Below are positions 23,801 to 24,259 of a stretch of 24,259 nt of DNA, one piece after another. A model generated the notes under the pieces. The model had not been told where the DNA came from. It worked only from the letters and a program-made list of their open reading frames with translations, and made no database searches. The DNA is from Thermoguttaceae bacterium (GTDB lineage: Bacteria > Planctomycetota > Planctomycetia > Pirellulales > Thermoguttaceae). The DNA lies in NCBI GenBank assembly GCA_017454585.1, contig JAFTCU010000138.1, positions 1-24,259 on the forward strand, given 5' to 3'. Made by a program: the position numbers and the translations under genes. Numbering within the stretch: the first letter of the stretch is position 1; each line of letters opens with the position of its first letter.

Positions 23801-24219
23801 ACTGGACCAACTGGGCGAACCTCGCCGACGCCGGACTCCGCTGGACTTACGTCAAATGGGACGGCGGAAGCATGATCCATGTTCGGGATCCGTACCCGGA
23901 AGGCCAGCGCTACCCGCTGCGCGACGACCGGTTCACGGACAAATGGTTCTGCGTCGATTACGTGAAGCAGTACGCTCCGAACGCGTTCGGTCTGTACGAC
24001 ATGATCGGGAACGCGGCAGAATGGACCCGTTCCGATTACCGCCCGTACCCGTACGCGGACGGTGACGGACGCAACGCGGGGGATCCGACCGTGAAGAAAG
24101 TCACGCGCGGCGGAAGCTGGAACACTCGCCCGGCCGTTTCGGGTTCCTCGGTCCGCGTTCCGTACGAGCCGTGGCAGAAGGTTTATAACGTGGGCTTCCG
24201 CGTCATCATTGAAGACTGA
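20881..24219 (+). CDS. HzsA-related protein fused to cytochrome c and FGE-like (SUMF1) domain
   Basis: This 1112-residue exported protein (signal peptide 1-23, LQA) starts at 20881 behind AGGGAAA. Residues of about 95-590 carry propeller-like segments (LDLSFDGRKVMFSG, DSDWHPSVMKNGQILYLRW) and motifs such as HGWGFPVLNSHTND that recall the PVC HzsA-related family (hydrazine synthase alpha-like domains); I am recalling the family, not aligning it. Two c-type heme sites follow, C607-GGC-H611 and C657-VAC-H661, so it likely binds two covalently attached hemes in the periplasm. From about residue 845 an FGE/SUMF1-type domain spans RIPAGEFVMGS, ETEVTNQQF, LPTEAQWEWAARAG, YDMIGNAAEW and RGGSW. The paired Cys residues of the FGE active site are not present after GGSW, so it is probably not a sulfatase activator. 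True anammox hydrazine synthase activity is not implied. Confidence 0.88.
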   Translation: MPQLRIFLVFLSVLLTFVTALQAEFPDLIQPGTQSKPWPQNGDVPVNTAASVRRMISDLVTTYGEKYAKGQEFLTRLDSIEAKLAANAEDSGAKAELEALIREAALANPLLDFDQILVVRRNAAHGWGFPVLNSHTNDTIERMGWDNELATIRNFKTSDPKQAVLTPFYRHLNDGIIRDLDLSFDGRKVMFSGIDQNGQWAIFEVGLDGKNFRTMTPIDQPDVQWFDSCYLPEEPYIVTCSTAGIQGLPCVNGSAKMVNLYRVNTETKEVRQLTFEQDSDWHPSVMKNGQILYLRWEYTDVMHYFSRILFSMNPDGRNQRAVYGSGSYFPTAFKHVRQCPGANSTKLVGVVGGHHAYPETGRLMIVDPNMGRYYPMRYRPTNKEWGPQNTELNIMPDMLPKEITGCVQEIPGWGREVVGNVCDDQSRGQKYTFIYPYPLSDKYFLVNMAISNEKFGVWLVDAFDNMILLAEHDRDSLFEPFPIKAQEKPPIIADTVDTQQDRGTVFLTDVYFGRGMEGVPRGKAKKLRIFAYHYGYFNSGGHESVGQQSSWDIKRILGTVNIEPDGSAQFEVPANTPFAMQVLDEDGAALALMRSWTIVMPGEALSCGGCHENANDMTPVKATIASRTAPQKIQPWFGPARSFGFEAEVQPVLNEFCVACHNDERKDGGISFVAHNTGNWSTDTAYAELNPYVRRPGVESDLDVFKPMEYHASTSELIQILRRGHHGVQLTREAWERLYTWIDLNAPYVGMWNNPPMEKRRVELQKLYAGISYNPEQEYRDALAARLAEIKPIMPAPEEKPEPDGLKAANWPMDPAAAKALAGGEAQPRMTIDLGKDHDGRPVSMTFVRIPAGEFVMGSQDGYTDEAPRTVVKIAKPFWMSETEVTNQQFECFDPSHDTRYQDEDGKDHITPGYIANHPLQPVARVTWQESTRFCRWLSDRAKRNVQLPTEAQWEWAARAGSETHFFFGDRDADWTNWANLADAGLRWTYVKWDGGSMIHVRDPYPEGQRYPLRDDRFTDKWFCVDYVKQYAPNAFGLYDMIGNAAEWTRSDYRPYPYADGDGRNAGDPTVKKVTRGGSWNTRPAVSGSSVRVPYEPWQKVYNVGFRVIIED

Positions 24220-24237
24220 AACCAATCAGGTGATTTT

Positions 24238-24259
24238 ATGAGTCATTCCATTTCGATCA
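24238..24259 (+). CDS. Start of a further gene (cut by window edge)
   Basis: ATG at 24238 is preceded by AGGTG with an 8-nt spacing, 18 nt after the previous stop. Seven codons are visible (M-S-H-S-I-S-I). It is likely co-transcribed with the HzsA-related gene. The family cannot be named. Confidence 0.55.

Noticed and set aside
20881..24219. Evidence for anammox metabolism
   Set aside because: HzsA-related proteins are broad in the phylum; no beta/gamma hydrazine synthase subunits or hydrazine dehydrogenase lie in the window.
22756..24225. Minus-strand 489-codon open frame opposite the HzsA-related gene
   Set aside because: It mirrors the GC-rich codon bias of the real gene, is Arg/Val/His-rich and matches no family; the sense frame carries the FGE and CxxCH motifs.
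1..24259. tRNA genes, CRISPR array, insertion sequences or prophage genes
   Set aside because: No cloverleaf-like T-arm motif, regular spacer-repeat array, transposase or terminal inverted repeat was seen; the repeats found are short and intergenic or within genes.

Overview
The window looks like a planctomycete (PVC superphylum) chromosome segment. The indicators are a Minf_1886-family protein otherwise known from planctomycetes and Verrucomicrobia, a DUF1559-type prepilin-like protein, a giant beta-strand-repeat protein with a PEP-CTERM tail, an HzsA-related multidomain protein with two c-type heme motifs, and many exported proteins of no known function. Genus-level placement is not possible from the sequence alone. 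No rRNA, tRNA, CRISPR array, transposase or phage gene was recognised, so this reads as ordinary chromosome rich in envelope and secreted proteins rather than a mobile island.

Layout. 1-814 (minus): the 5' part of an exported TPR protein whose C-terminus is an aspartate-block repeat and runs off the left edge. 1047-1949 (minus): a coiled-coil lipoprotein. 2264-3334 (plus): an exported alpha/beta-hydrolase-like protein without a recognisable catalytic His, closed by a good intrinsic terminator. 3422-5168 (minus): two tandem paralogous exported proteins, one of them a lipoprotein. 5485-6483 (plus): a secreted protein of unknown function. 6532-11310 (minus): an HtrA/DegP-like protease and a 1180-residue secreted GH13-type glycosidase, joined by TAAATG stop/start coupling. 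11448-14355 (plus): a compact run of a Minf_1886-family protein, a YbaK-type aminoacyl-tRNA deacylase, a two-TM membrane protein, and a beta-class adenine DNA methyltransferase broken by a one-base frameshift. 14378-19637 (minus): a DUF1559 prepilin-like protein followed by the 1345-residue PEP-CTERM beta-strand-repeat protein. 19926-24219 (plus): the rRNA dimethyltransferase KsgA, then the HzsA-related/cytochrome/FGE-like fusion, and the first codons of a further gene at the right edge.

The genes are mostly envelope, secretion and surface functions: protease quality control, polysaccharide cleavage, surface display by exosortase sorting, and periplasmic redox or sensing. KsgA and YbaK are housekeeping translation functions. 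Promoter-like sequences lie in the divergent intergenic gaps. Three of these gaps share an exact 12-mer, AATTTTTTGAAA, and several gaps carry short tandem heptamers. The most unusual items are the five-module PEP-CTERM protein, the three-part HzsA/cytochrome/FGE-like fusion lacking FGE cysteines, the Asp-block repeats, and the repeated small elements in the gaps. No clearly new multi-gene system was established.
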